A stretch of 64,000 nucleotides of DNA from Asticcacaulis sp. MM231 (GTDB lineage: Bacteria; Pseudomonadota; Alphaproteobacteria; Caulobacterales; Caulobacteraceae). A program made the position numbers and the translations under genes. Shown in pieces: positions 31,852 through 40,463 of this stretch. The number at the start of each line of letters is the position of its first letter. Positions within the stretch are counted from its first letter, which is position 1. Below the pieces are notes generated by a model. It made no database searches. It was given only the letters and a program-made list of their open reading frames with translations, and was not told the origin of the DNA. The DNA lies in the NCBI RefSeq assembly GCF_964186625.1, contig NZ_OZ075108.1, positions 496,001 through 560,000 of the forward strand. Reading direction: 5' to 3'.

Positions 31852-31974
31852 TCACCATCGTTCACGGCAGGCGAGATAGATGACGAGCGCCAGCCCCACC
31901 GGCAGGAGCGCAAAGGCTTTGGCGGCGTCTAAAAAGGATGAGCGGTGATCGGCGGCGATAGCGGCCTTGGTCAT
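31852..31974 (-). CDS. Possible 40-residue single-TM protein
   Basis: A short frame MTKAAIAADHRSSFLDAAKAF followed by a hydrophobic segment (ALLPVGLALVIYLAC) and RERW. A TTTGAGG ribosome site lies about 7 bases before the ATG. It sits upstream of polA on the same strand, with 89 bases between. No family recognised; support is the ribosome site plus a plausible TM helix. Confidence 0.4.
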   Translation of the reverse strand: MTKAAIAADHRSSFLDAAKAFALLPVGLALVIYLACRERW

Positions 31975-32218
31975 GTCAGCACCTCAAATGGACTATGTGC
32001 GGACGTCGCAACCCTGCGGCTGTCTGGGCCGTCTTTTGCGGCGGCCTTACACCTTACGAAACGCCGTTATGGCGGTAAAGGCAATCAACAAGTCCGTGAT
32101 AGGTAACGCAGCGTTAAGCTTATCGGACGGGTGTTGCTTTTGGGCAATATGCCGCAGTGCAGCGTTGGCGGTTTCGTGCATAATACCCATAATCTTAATA
32201 AGGAAATGGAGTTGCCTC

Positions 32219-32509
32219 ATGTCTATGCTTAAGGATGCCGATCACACAGCCTTGCGGATTAATATCAGCCGCATTCTCGAACTCTTCCAACGCGGGGATA
32301 TCGAACCGCCTGACGCGGTCGCTGACCTCTTAAAGCTGTGCCATCCTGACTTTGTCGGTCATGACGGTGAAGGCCTGGATAGCTATCTGGCTAAGACCCT
32401 GGCCATGGTCACGGTCGGAGAGGTCAGCACCGATAGCGCCCTGACACATCTGATCCGGCTGGCGACGGCGAAGACCGTGGATGCGGATCACCTGTCGGTT
32501 TTGGGCTGA
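32219..32509 (+). CDS. Small unknown protein, paralogue of the next gene
   Basis: A 96-residue acidic, helical protein. The ATG at 32219 (MSMLKDADHTALRIN) is chosen because the tandem paralogue begins MSMMKETDPTRLRI, and an AAGGAAATGGAG purine tract precedes it; the longer upstream frame is rejected. Shared features: RILELF, DAVADLLKLC.PD, a C-terminal ALTHLIRLAT and a terminal LG. No domain recognised. Confidence 0.65.
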   Translation: MSMLKDADHTALRINISRILELFQRGDIEPPDAVADLLKLCHPDFVGHDGEGLDSYLAKTLAMVTVGEVSTDSALTHLIRLATAKTVDADHLSVLG

Positions 32510-32598
32510 TCCCGTTCGGGTTGGATGACGTTATGCCGCAGCGCAGCAAAGCGCTTTTTCGGCTATGAACATGGCAGTATAAAAACCGGAGTTCCCCC

Positions 32599-32889
32599 AT
32601 GTCCATGATGAAAGAAACCGATCCAACCCGCCTGCGCATCGCTGTCAGCCACGTGCTGGAGGCGTTTCTCGACCAGCGTGTTGATGGCCCCAAGGCGGTC
32701 GCTGATCTTGTGCACTTTTGTCGCCCTGACCTGTGCCACCTGAATGGCCCAGGTATGGAGAACCGCTTGGCTGATACCCTGGCTCTGGCCGCGACGGGCG
32801 AGATCGATCCGGATTTCGCCCTGACGCATCTGGTGCGCCTGGCGACTACGCATGTGCTGTGCGTTGAGAGGTCCAACGTCTTCGGCTGA
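32599..32889 (+). CDS. Small unknown protein, tandem paralogue
   Basis: A 96-residue protein of identical length to the one at 32219-32509 and about half identical along its whole length (VADLVHFCRPDLCHLNGPGMENRLADTLA, then DFALTHLVRLATTHVL). Tandem duplication of a small gene of unknown role. It ends one base short of the convergent glyoxalase gene. Confidence 0.65.
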   Translation: MSMMKETDPTRLRIAVSHVLEAFLDQRVDGPKAVADLVHFCRPDLCHLNGPGMENRLADTLALAATGEIDPDFALTHLVRLATTHVLCVERSNVFG

Positions 32890-33344
32890 TTACCAGCTTC
32901 CGGTATTGGCCATCGAAACCCACGGTTCCGCCGGCGCCAGCGATCCATTCTTTTGCAGCAGTTCAACCGAAATGCCGTCCGGCGAGCGCACAAAGGCCAT
33001 GTGGCCGTCGCGCGGCGGACGGTTGATCACCACGCCCATGTCGGCGAGGTGCTGACAGGCGGCATAGATGTCGTCGACCTCATAGGCGACGTGGCCGAAA
33101 TTGCGGCCGCTGGTATAGACCTCAGCCTTGCTGTCGGCATCCGGCCAATTCCAGGTCAGTTCCAGTTCGGGCGCCTTGAAAGCATTGGCATGGTCTTCGT
33201 CGAGCTTTGCGGCCAGATAGACCAGCGTAAACCTGCCCGCCTGAACTCCATCCGACGGGTCTCGATCAGGCCTAAGCCCTGACACCAGAAGGTCAGCGCG
33301 GCGTCGAGGTCATGCACCCGCACCATGGTGTGCAGAAAACGCAT
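32890..33344 (-). CDS. Lactoylglutathione lyase-like VOC protein, with apparent insertions
   Basis: Glyoxalase I-like protein of about 150 residues after correction. It begins MRFLHTMVRVHDLDAALTFWCQGLGLIETRR, and after the break continues GRFTLVYLAA, ELELTWNWP, NFGHVAYEVDDIYAACQHL and PDGISVELLQKNG, matching GloA with metal ligands in the early His, Glu in ELELTWN, His in GHVAYEV and Glu in VELLQ. Two extra bases are needed to explain the break: one T in GAGTTC (coding strand, 33243-33248) and one G in a GGG run at about 33236-33238. This gives M-E-S-G-G-R-F-T-L. Detoxifies methylglyoxal with glutathione if the assignment holds. Confidence 0.8.
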
Positions 33345-33346
33345 AT

Positions 33347-33562
33347 TTAGTGGTCGCCTTCCGGACGCGGCGCCGGATCAACATAGTCATGCGCGTGGTC
33401 CTTATGGACAAACTTGCGGTCGCAATAGCCGCATTCAGCCGTACCATCTTCGCCGAGATCGTAATAGGTCAGCGGATGACCGAGCGCGCCGCCACCGCCG
33501 TTACAGGCGACCTTGTGGGCGTCGACATAGATGACTTCGGGGGGAGGGATGATGTCGCTCAT
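33347..33562 (-). CDS. Zinc-finger domain protein (zf-CHCC, NDUFS6-like)
   Basis: A 71-residue protein with the zf-CHCC pattern: CNGGGGALGHPLTYYDL, then CGYCDRKFVH. This domain resembles the C-terminal part of the mitochondrial complex I accessory subunit NDUFS6 and is widespread as a stand-alone gene in alphaproteobacteria. I use the ATG at 33562 (MSDIIPPPEVIYVD) instead of the upstream one at 33586. It begins 2 bases upstream of the glyoxalase gene on the same strand, so the two may be co-transcribed. Confidence 0.8.
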   Translation of the reverse strand: MSDIIPPPEVIYVDAHKVACNGGGGALGHPLTYYDLGEDGTAECGYCDRKFVHKDHAHDYVDPAPRPEGDH

Positions 33563-33598
33563 GATGCGCAAAGCCTTTGGGGACAAATTACAAACGTT

Positions 33599-33632
33599 CC
33601 AAATTCAATTGAACTTATTCGATTGAATTTGG
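33599..33632. promoter_or_regulatory. Inverted repeat upstream of the zinc-finger gene
   Basis: Perfect 11-bp arms CCAAATTCAAT and ATTGAATTTGG separated by 12 bases, 37 bases upstream of the zinc-finger gene ATG. AT-rich, so a protein-binding site is more likely than a terminator. Confidence 0.45.
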
Positions 33633-33693
33633 CAAGCACAAGCGTGCGCCGCTGCTGTTGCGGCGAGCCTGCGCGGCCTGTGAGCGCCTTAAA

Positions 33694-33719
33694 GCAAATT
33701 GCGGCGGTGCGCAATTTGC
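33694..33719. repeat. Second inverted repeat in the same intergenic region
   Basis: Perfect 10-bp arms GCAAATTGCG and CGCAATTTGC with a 6-base loop. Not followed by a clear U-run in either direction. Possible structured RNA or operator. Confidence 0.4.
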
Positions 33720-33782
33720 ACTTTTGCTCAAAACATAAAACCTTGCAGCAAGGGCATAGCAGAGCGGTAAAAACATAGGGAC

Positions 33783-33808
33783 GCCCTCTTCGCAGGTTTG
33801 AAGAGGGC
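33783..33808 (-). terminator. Terminator hairpin downstream of the aceA cluster
   Basis: Perfect 9-bp stem GCCCTCTTC/GAAGAGGGC, 31 bases after the stop of the small gene following aceA. A TTTTT run occurs slightly further downstream on the minus strand. Confidence 0.6.
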
Positions 33809-33839
33809 GCATGGCCGGAGATCAGGATGGTGACAGGAT

Positions 33840-34055
33840 TTATTCGTAGCCGTGGGCCGCTTCATTGATCACGATCGGCGGCATGTTCGAGAAATCGACC
33901 GACACCGGTTGCGGAATTTTCGACTGGTAGGTTTTGATGACGTGTTCGAGCCGGCGATAGACCTCCTGCGCGGCCTCGGTTTGCGGGTTGAGGTGCAGGG
34001 GCGCCAGGCAGAACTCGATGATGGCTTGCGGGCGATTGAGGGTTTCCAATTTCAT
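33840..34055 (-). CDS. Small unknown protein linked to aceA
   Basis: A 71-residue soluble protein (MKLETLNRPQAIIEFCLAPLHL..., PPIVINEAAHGYE) without recognised domain. It starts 5 bases after the aceA stop codon on the same strand, with an AGGAGAC-like site overlapping the aceA end, so it is very likely in the aceA operon. A terminator-like hairpin follows. Confidence 0.65.
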   Translation of the reverse strand: MKLETLNRPQAIIEFCLAPLHLNPQTEAAQEVYRRLEHVIKTYQSKIPQPVSVDFSNMPPIVINEAAHGYE

Positions 34056-34060
34056 GTCTC

Positions 34061-35358
<1,298 letters not shown>

Positions 35359-35362
<4 letters not shown>

Positions 35363-35517
35363 GTCGATTGTCCTTGTGAGGGTTGCTGTGTGGATGCGGT
35401 CGTTTGGCGGCGGGCGGCCATGAGCAGGCCCGGCGCGAACAGTCCGAAGGCTGCGGCATAGAGCGTGGCCATATCGAACGGGCTGGCAAAAGGTGCGGGT
35501 ATGGGCGCTTCTGTCAT
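35359..35517 (-). CDS. Small ORF translationally coupled to aceA
   Basis: A 52-residue frame ([22 protein letters not shown]..., one hydrophobic segment around [15 protein letters not shown], Thr/Gln-rich tail) whose TGA overlaps the aceA ATG in an ATGA arrangement. It occupies the leader between aceA and the divergent regulator. The ribosome site is weak. It could be a real small membrane-associated protein or a leader peptide setting aceA translation. Confidence 0.5.
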
Positions 35518-35634
35518 AATGTGTCTCATCATCTGCGGCGTGCCGCTGTTGTGTGTGAAGACATGAAGCGCTTAAAAGTTAAGGAAATATAGGGTTTCTG
35601 CAGCCAAAATGGAGTCATTTGGAAAATTGTGACA

Positions 35635-35651
35635 TTGTAAATCTTGTAAAT
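35635..35651. promoter_or_regulatory. Direct repeat TTGTAAAT in the aceA/regulator promoter region
   Basis: TTGTAAAT occurs twice at a 9-base interval (35635-35642 and 35644-35651), 31 bases before the regulator ATG. A candidate binding site for the divergently encoded acyl-CoA-type regulator. Inference only. Confidence 0.35.
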
Positions 35652-35681
35652 TTATGACAATACTTGCGTCTGGAGGGCGTC

Positions 35682-37088
35682 ATGGCCGAACTCGATCGCA
35701 AACTCTTCCTTGGCGGACGTCTCAAGCGGCTGCGCTATGATCTCAGCCTGACCCAGACGCAGATGGCGACCGATCTCGGCGTTTCGGCCTCCTATCTCAA
35801 TCACCTTGAGCGCAACCAGCGCCCGGTGACGGCGCAGGTGCTGCTCAAGCTGGCCGCTACCTATGATCTTGATCTGCGCACCTTTACGGATGATTCAGAG
35901 CCGGCAGGGGAGGCCGATCTGGTCGAAATCTTCGCCGATCCGCTTTTCAAGGATCTGCACCTGCCGCGCCGTGAAATCTCCGAACTGGTGGCCTCTTCGC
36001 CGATGGCCGCTGAAGCGGTAACGCGGCTCTATCGTGCCTATACCGAACGCCGGAAACGCGACGCTCTGGTGGCAACTCCGGAAGAGACCGAACAATCGCC
36101 GACCGACTGGGTGCGTGACCAGATCCAGAGCCATCACAACTTCTTCCCCGAACTCGACGAACTGGGTGAGCAGCTTTTCGCCACCCTCGGCGGCGATCCG
36201 CACTCCCTGGAAGAGGCGGCGCAAAGGTGGCTCAAGGACCAGTACGGCATCGAAATCCGCTTCATGCCGGCGCAGGTCATGATGATGTATCAGCGCCGTT
36301 ACGATCCGCATCGCCGCCGGCTGATGATCTCCGAAACGCTGGGGCCATCATCACGGCGTTTCGCGCTGCTCTACCAACTGGCGCTTAGCGAATACGCAGC
36401 CGAGATCAATGCCCTGACCGAGAAAGCGAAAGCGCCCGATCTCGCCACCTCACGGCTCTACAAGATCGCCCTGCTGAACTACCTGGCCGCCGCCACCCTG
36501 ATGCCCTACGGCCGCTTTCTGCATGAGGCGGAAAGCAATGCCTATGATATCGAGTTGTTGCGCGCGCCCTATCAGGTGTCTTACGAGCAGGCGGCCCAGC
36601 GCCTGACCACCTTGTCACGACCCGGCAGTCGCGGCGTGCCCTTCTTCCTGATGCGGATCGATTCCGCCGGCAATGTGTCCAAGCGCTTCGCCGCAGGACA
36701 CTTCCCGTTTTCCAGATATGGCGGCGCCTGTCCGCGGTGGAATATCCATCAGGCCTTCCAGACGCCGGGCCGCATCATCACCCAGGTCATCGAAACGCCC
36801 GACAAGCTGCGTTATTTCACCCTGGCGCGCACGCTGGATCGGAATATGAGCGCCTATGCCGACGGCGCCTTTTCGCAACAGGCGATCGGTCTGGGCTGCG
36901 AGTTGAAATATGCCGAAAAGCTGATCTATGCGCGCGGCCTGAACCTGGCTCAGCCCAATGCGGTCGAGACCGGACCGATGTGCCGCCTGTGCGAACGGCC
37001 CAATTGCCGCGAACGCGCCGCCCCGCCGGCGGTCAAGGCGCTGCAGATCGACGAATGGATCAAGGGCGTGACAGCTTTTCCGTTTTAA
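35682..37088 (+). CDS. Short-chain fatty acyl-CoA-type transcriptional regulator, XRE family (RamB/ScfR-like)
   Basis: A 468-residue regulator. An N-terminal XRE helix-turn-helix (about 8-62, LSLTQTQMATDLGVSASYLNHLER) precedes an IrrE/M78-like middle domain without a visible zinc protease motif, and a C-terminal domain with a cysteine cluster (CPRWNIH, then MCRLCERPNCRERAAPP). Relatives control acetate and propionate catabolism, including aceA. The ATG at 35682 has GGAGG 6 bases upstream, better than the in-frame TTG at 35664. Divergent orientation to aceA supports that target. Confidence 0.82.
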   Translation: MAELDRKLFLGGRLKRLRYDLSLTQTQMATDLGVSASYLNHLERNQRPVTAQVLLKLAATYDLDLRTFTDDSEPAGEADLVEIFADPLFKDLHLPRREISELVASSPMAAEAVTRLYRAYTERRKRDALVATPEETEQSPTDWVRDQIQSHHNFFPELDELGEQLFATLGGDPHSLEEAAQRWLKDQYGIEIRFMPAQVMMMYQRRYDPHRRRLMISETLGPSSRRFALLYQLALSEYAAEINALTEKAKAPDLATSRLYKIALLNYLAAATLMPYGRFLHEAESNAYDIELLRAPYQVSYEQAAQRLTTLSRPGSRGVPFFLMRIDSAGNVSKRFAAGHFPFSRYGGACPRWNIHQAFQTPGRIITQVIETPDKLRYFTLARTLDRNMSAYADGAFSQQAIGLGCELKYAEKLIYARGLNLAQPNAVETGPMCRLCERPNCRERAAPPAVKALQIDEWIKGVTAFPF

Positions 37089-37215
37089 CATTTTCCGCTT
37101 AGCTCCTCGCAAAAGCTCGGGCGGTTTGGTCTTGCCGGGTTTCATGCTGAAACCCGGAGAGTAACTTTACACTTCGTCTTCAACGCCCTACACCTGATTC
37201 AACAAAGGAGAGCAT

Positions 37216-38208
37216 ATGGCAGGGGCCACTCTTAAAGATGTTGCGCGTGAAGCCAATGTGTCGATCGCCTCGGCGTCGCGCGCCATCAATGGCCTCGATA
37301 ATGTCGCCGAAGCGGTAAAGCTGCGCGTGCTTGAAGCCGCCGGTCGCCTGCGCTATGTGCCGCATGGCGGTGCCCGGTCTTTGGTCACTTCGCGCACCAA
37401 TACGATCGGTGTGCTGCTCCCCGATATCTATGGCGAGTTTTTTGCCGAGATTATCCGCGGCGTCGATGTGGCGGCGCGGGCGCGCGGTCTGCACCTGTTG
37501 GTCTCCGGATCGCACGGCAATCCCGATGAGGCCGTGCTGATAATGCGTGCCATGGGCGGTCGTGTCGATGGCCTGCTGGTCATGTCACCCTTCGTGGAAT
37601 CGCATGATCTGGTGGCTATCTTGCCGCTCAGCCTGCCGGTAGTGACCATCGCCAGCCGCATCGGCAGCGGGCAGGGCTCGATCAGCGTCGATAATTTCGG
37701 TGGTGGCGTCACGGCGGTCAAGCACCTGTTGGAGCAAGGCTGCAAGCGCCTGGCGCATATCTCCGGTCCGTCTCAAAATTTCGAAGCCGAGGAGCGTAAG
37801 CGCGGCTTTTTGTCGGCGGTTAGCCAGCCCTCGCCGGCGGTGTTCGAGGGGGATTTCACCGAAGAGTCCGGCTATCGCGGCGCCAAGGCCTTCCTGGCAT
37901 CGGGGCCATTGCCCGACGGTATCTTCGTGGCCAACGACATGATGGCGGTCGGCTGCCTGCTGGCCCTCAGCGAAGCCGGCGTGAAGGTGCCGCAGGACGT
38001 GGCGCTGGTCGGTTTTGATGATATCCCGATCGCGCGTTTCACCTCGCCGCCCCTGACCACGCTGCGGGTGGGTATCTTCGATCTGGGTCGGCGCGGACTG
38101 GAACTGCTGGTTGCCGCGCTCGATGAGGGCGGTATGCAGGAGCACGAGGGGCTGGTCGTTACGCCGGAACTGGTGTTGCGCGACAGTTCGCGGCACAAAA
38201 CAGGATAA
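37216..38208 (+). CDS. LacI-family transcriptional regulator
   Basis: A 330-residue regulator with the LacI helix-turn-helix at the N-terminus (ATLKDVAREANVSIASASRAING, hinge region RLRYVPHGGARSL) and a periplasmic-binding-protein-like effector domain (IGVLLPDIYGEFFAEIIRGV through LALVGFDDIPIARFTSPPLTTLRV). An AAGGAGAG site lies before the ATG. No sugar catabolic gene is adjacent, so the operator targets and inducer are unknown. It precedes the tRNA-Arg gene. Confidence 0.9.
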   Translation: MAGATLKDVAREANVSIASASRAINGLDNVAEAVKLRVLEAAGRLRYVPHGGARSLVTSRTNTIGVLLPDIYGEFFAEIIRGVDVAARARGLHLLVSGSHGNPDEAVLIMRAMGGRVDGLLVMSPFVESHDLVAILPLSLPVVTIASRIGSGQGSISVDNFGGGVTAVKHLLEQGCKRLAHISGPSQNFEAEERKRGFLSAVSQPSPAVFEGDFTEESGYRGAKAFLASGPLPDGIFVANDMMAVGCLLALSEAGVKVPQDVALVGFDDIPIARFTSPPLTTLRVGIFDLGRRGLELLVAALDEGGMQEHEGLVVTPELVLRDSSRHKTG

Positions 38209-38268
38209 GGCGATTTTTGCGGTTGAGTGCGGCTGCGCTTTAGCTTAGGTAGCTTGATCTGGCCACAG

Positions 38269-38345
38269 GCACCCATAGCTCAGCTGGATAGAGCGCTGCC
38301 CTCCGAAGGCAGAGGTCAGAGGTTCGAATCCTCTTGGGTGCGCCA
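38269..38345 (+). tRNA. tRNA-Arg (anticodon CCG)
   Basis: A 77-base complete cloverleaf with the acceptor stem GCACCCA/TGGGTGC, anticodon arm CTGCC-CTCCGAA-GGCAG, the T-arm AGAGG-TTCGAAT-CCTCT and an encoded CCA end. The anticodon CCG reads CGG. Its 3' 45 bases are duplicated at 43723-43767, marking it as the integration site of the adjacent island. Confidence 0.95.
38301..38345. repeat. attL: 45-bp direct repeat in the tRNA-Arg 3' half
   Basis: Identical over 45 bases to 43723-43767, running from the anticodon loop to the CCA end. Flanks differ on both sides. It is the left boundary of the island and keeps the tRNA gene complete. Confidence 0.93.
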
Positions 38346-38548
38346 TATTTCAATGACTTAGCTCACTTATGTGGCAACCCGTCTAATATACGTCAAATAT
38401 CAAGTGGCGGACTTAGGTGGCCAATAGTGGCCAAATGCGGATGGAGCTACCGTTCAATTTAAAGTGATCCCATCTCAAGAATTTGTTTCGTAATGGGTTA
38501 AGACCAGTTCGTTCAAATATCTTACGCATCACTCTTTGAGGCCGCTTA

Positions 38549-38595
38549 GGCTCATAACCTGAAGGTCGTCAGTTCAAATCTGGCCCCCGCAACCA
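38549..38595 (+). other. tRNA-fMet 3'-half fragment
   Basis: The stretch runs from an anticodon arm with CAT (GGCTCATAACC) through a T-arm that still pairs (GTCAG-TTCAAAT-CTGGC) to CCCCGCAACCA, matching the 3' half of an initiator tRNA. The 5' half is absent. A relic attachment site is the likely meaning. Confidence 0.7.
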
Positions 38596-38624
38596 GTCTT
38601 TATAACAACAATATCAAATAGATA

Positions 38625-38646
38625 GCCGCCTCACAAGGCGGCTTTT
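38625..38646 (+). terminator. Terminator-like hairpin behind the tRNA-fMet fragment
   Basis: Perfect stem GCCGCCT/AGGCGGC with CACA loop followed by TTTT, 30 bases after the fragment's CCA. Probably carried in with the fragment from the original tRNA locus. Confidence 0.7.
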
Positions 38647-39272
38647 CTGCGTCCGAAACCCACCTCCAGCTACCGCATAGCTACCACTTGAATCAAAAAG
38701 ACACAGGCGGAAAATTGTGAACAACAGCGGATGGTGAAGTCGGCCGGTTGTGGCCCAAACTATCGACTTAGCAAAGTTATTGATCGAAGATTCGGACGTC
38801 GAGATAAGATATCTAGCGCTCGGTGCGCTGGAGAGAGGAGGCGTTGCCGCGCAGGCGAGTTAAGGAAATTCATCGCTCTTACTCAGAGGCCAATGAGTAC
38901 AGGTACTACAATGTCATTCACTGGCTCGACCTCGGCGTAACGCTTCCTTCGGCAACTGTGAAGTTAGTATTGGCTAGGGCCCCAAGGGTGTTGTAGACGA
39001 CCTGGCATCGAGCTCCAATTTGCTTCGAAACCGGTCGAATGAACCGGGAGAAGCTTCCGCATCTGGAATTTTTCGGTATCGGCTGAATGACCGTAAAGGG
39101 CGCTGAGCCGAGCTGTGAGCTCTTCGCAATCGGCATGGCAGTCACTTCTAAAATTGTACGGTGGGGTGGCCGCTGGGTTGAACTGGGCAAGCGGTGCCCC
39201 TGAGTTCGTAAATGAAAAAGTGCTTCCTTCTAGGTGCGTTGTTTTGCCAATCCCGCTGCATTGTTGCCTCCC

Positions 39273-40259
39273 TCAACCTGGGTCTGCTGCCGAAATCACC
39301 AGATCTGCCACTTTTCCAATGAGTGCGCTCCCCAACTCATCTGGGCTGTGAACGACCAGACCATCGCTATAGTAAGAGGTGACATCGTGACCGATCCCAA
39401 TGGCCGATAGTCGTATTTCACCTTTGGCCTCGATTTCGCCTACAACAGACCGCAGGTGCCGGGATAGATAGTCCAGATCATTCTCCATCAGCGTGGAGTC
39501 GTCGACCGGGGCACCGTCTGAAATGATAATTAAAAATTTCCGGTTTTGCTTCAGCCGCTTCAGTCTGTCAGTCGCCCATTGAACGGCTTCACCATCTACG
39601 TTTTCCTTTGGCAGGTCAGGGCGCAGCATGGGCCGGAAGGCCCACGAGCCAGTGCCTTTTCCAGGGCTGTTAGCATCCATGTAGATAATGTGGAGCAAAT
39701 CACAAAGCCTGCCTGGTGTTGGGGCACGACCATGCCGGAACCATTTCCGGCGTGATAAGCCTCCCTTCCACGTGGTAGTGGTGAAACCGAGAACCTCTAC
39801 CGTGCATCCGAGATTGCGCACGAAGTCCTGAATACAATCTGCGGCCGCAGCGGCGAGCAACATGTTTTGCCCGCGCATAGACCCAGACTGATCAATCAAG
39901 AGACTAAAACAGCAATCTTCAAGGATATTAACAGGGACATGCGACCGTATGACGGCTGTACGGTCTAGAGCGGCGATTTGTGTGCGTGTTTTCCATCCAG
40001 CAAGGCCAGTTTCAAAATGAACCCAAGCTTCTTCAAGTGCGAGTTTCGCCGCATGCGATAGGGGACCGATCGCACCATCAAGATCTTTAGCGCCGACCTC
40101 CCGATCGAACATCTGGGTATAGGGGGTATAGGGCACTGCTATTGATGCTGTGTGCCGCCGTCTCCCTAAAATAGTATCCCATAACCCCATGCCTATTGAT
40201 ACCACTCCCATGGTCGAGATCAAGTTAAGCTTGAGCGACTGGTTACGCACCAACGGCAA
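39273..40259 (-). CDS. Stand-alone CobT-like vWA domain protein
   Basis: A 328-residue protein resembling the C-terminal half of the cobaltochelatase subunit CobT, missing CobT's N-terminal part. It has YTPYTQMFDREV, the MIDAS motif DQSGS (D123, S125, S127) in LLIDQSGSMRG, then LGFTTTTWKGG, GRLCDLLHIIYM, KENVDGEAVQWA, MISDGAPVDDSTL-like IISDGAPVDDSTL and SAIGIGHDVTSYYS. No CobS or CobN gene lies nearby, so cobalamin synthesis is an unlikely role. As island cargo it may act with an AAA+ partner elsewhere or in a defence or toxin context. The start is uncertain; later ATGs (for example MGVVSIGMGLW) are possible. Confidence 0.75.
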   Translation of the reverse strand: MPLVRNQSLKLNLISTMGVVSIGMGLWDTILGRRRHTASIAVPYTPYTQMFDREVGAKDLDGAIGPLSHAAKLALEEAWVHFETGLAGWKTRTQIAALDRTAVIRSHVPVNILEDCCFSLLIDQSGSMRGQNMLLAAAAADCIQDFVRNLGCTVEVLGFTTTTWKGGLSRRKWFRHGRAPTPGRLCDLLHIIYMDANSPGKGTGSWAFRPMLRPDLPKENVDGEAVQWATDRLKRLKQNRKFLIIISDGAPVDDSTLMENDLDYLSRHLRSVVGEIEAKGEIRLSAIGIGHDVTSYYSDGLVVHSPDELGSALIGKVADLVISAADPG

Positions 40260-40463
40260 GCGTCCGCCTTGTGTATTTAGCGACGGTCTTCAATTGCCGC
40301 TCCTTCGGGCGCAAACCGACAGAAATTTACGCGTAATCGGTCTGAAAAAAAAGGAAGGCAAGATTAAAGCAATGGCTCCATTCCATCCGCAAACCCTTGT
40401 CTGCACATCGTTTGGATGGCTCCCTTCGACACCCGCATGGCGCCATTTGGGAGCCAAACCGGT

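Larger units (their letters stand above)
38346..39272. other. Gene-poor left arm of the island
   Basis: About 930 bases with only short, unrecognisable open frames (for example 38731-38940 plus and 38918-39190 minus) that lack convincing ribosome sites. Holds a tRNA-fMet 3' fragment and a terminator-like hairpin. It may be decayed cargo. Confidence 0.45.

Noticed and set aside
31967..32509. A longer 180-residue version of the first 96-residue paralogue
   Set aside because: The tandem paralogue and the ribosome site fix the start at 32219; the upstream 84 codons are not protein-like.
38731..39190. Short frames in the left arm of the island
   Set aside because: Unrecognisable translations on both strands without convincing ribosome sites; possibly decayed DNA.
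39273..40259. CobT-like gene as a working cobaltochelatase subunit
   Set aside because: The N-terminal half of CobT is absent, and neither CobS nor CobN is nearby.
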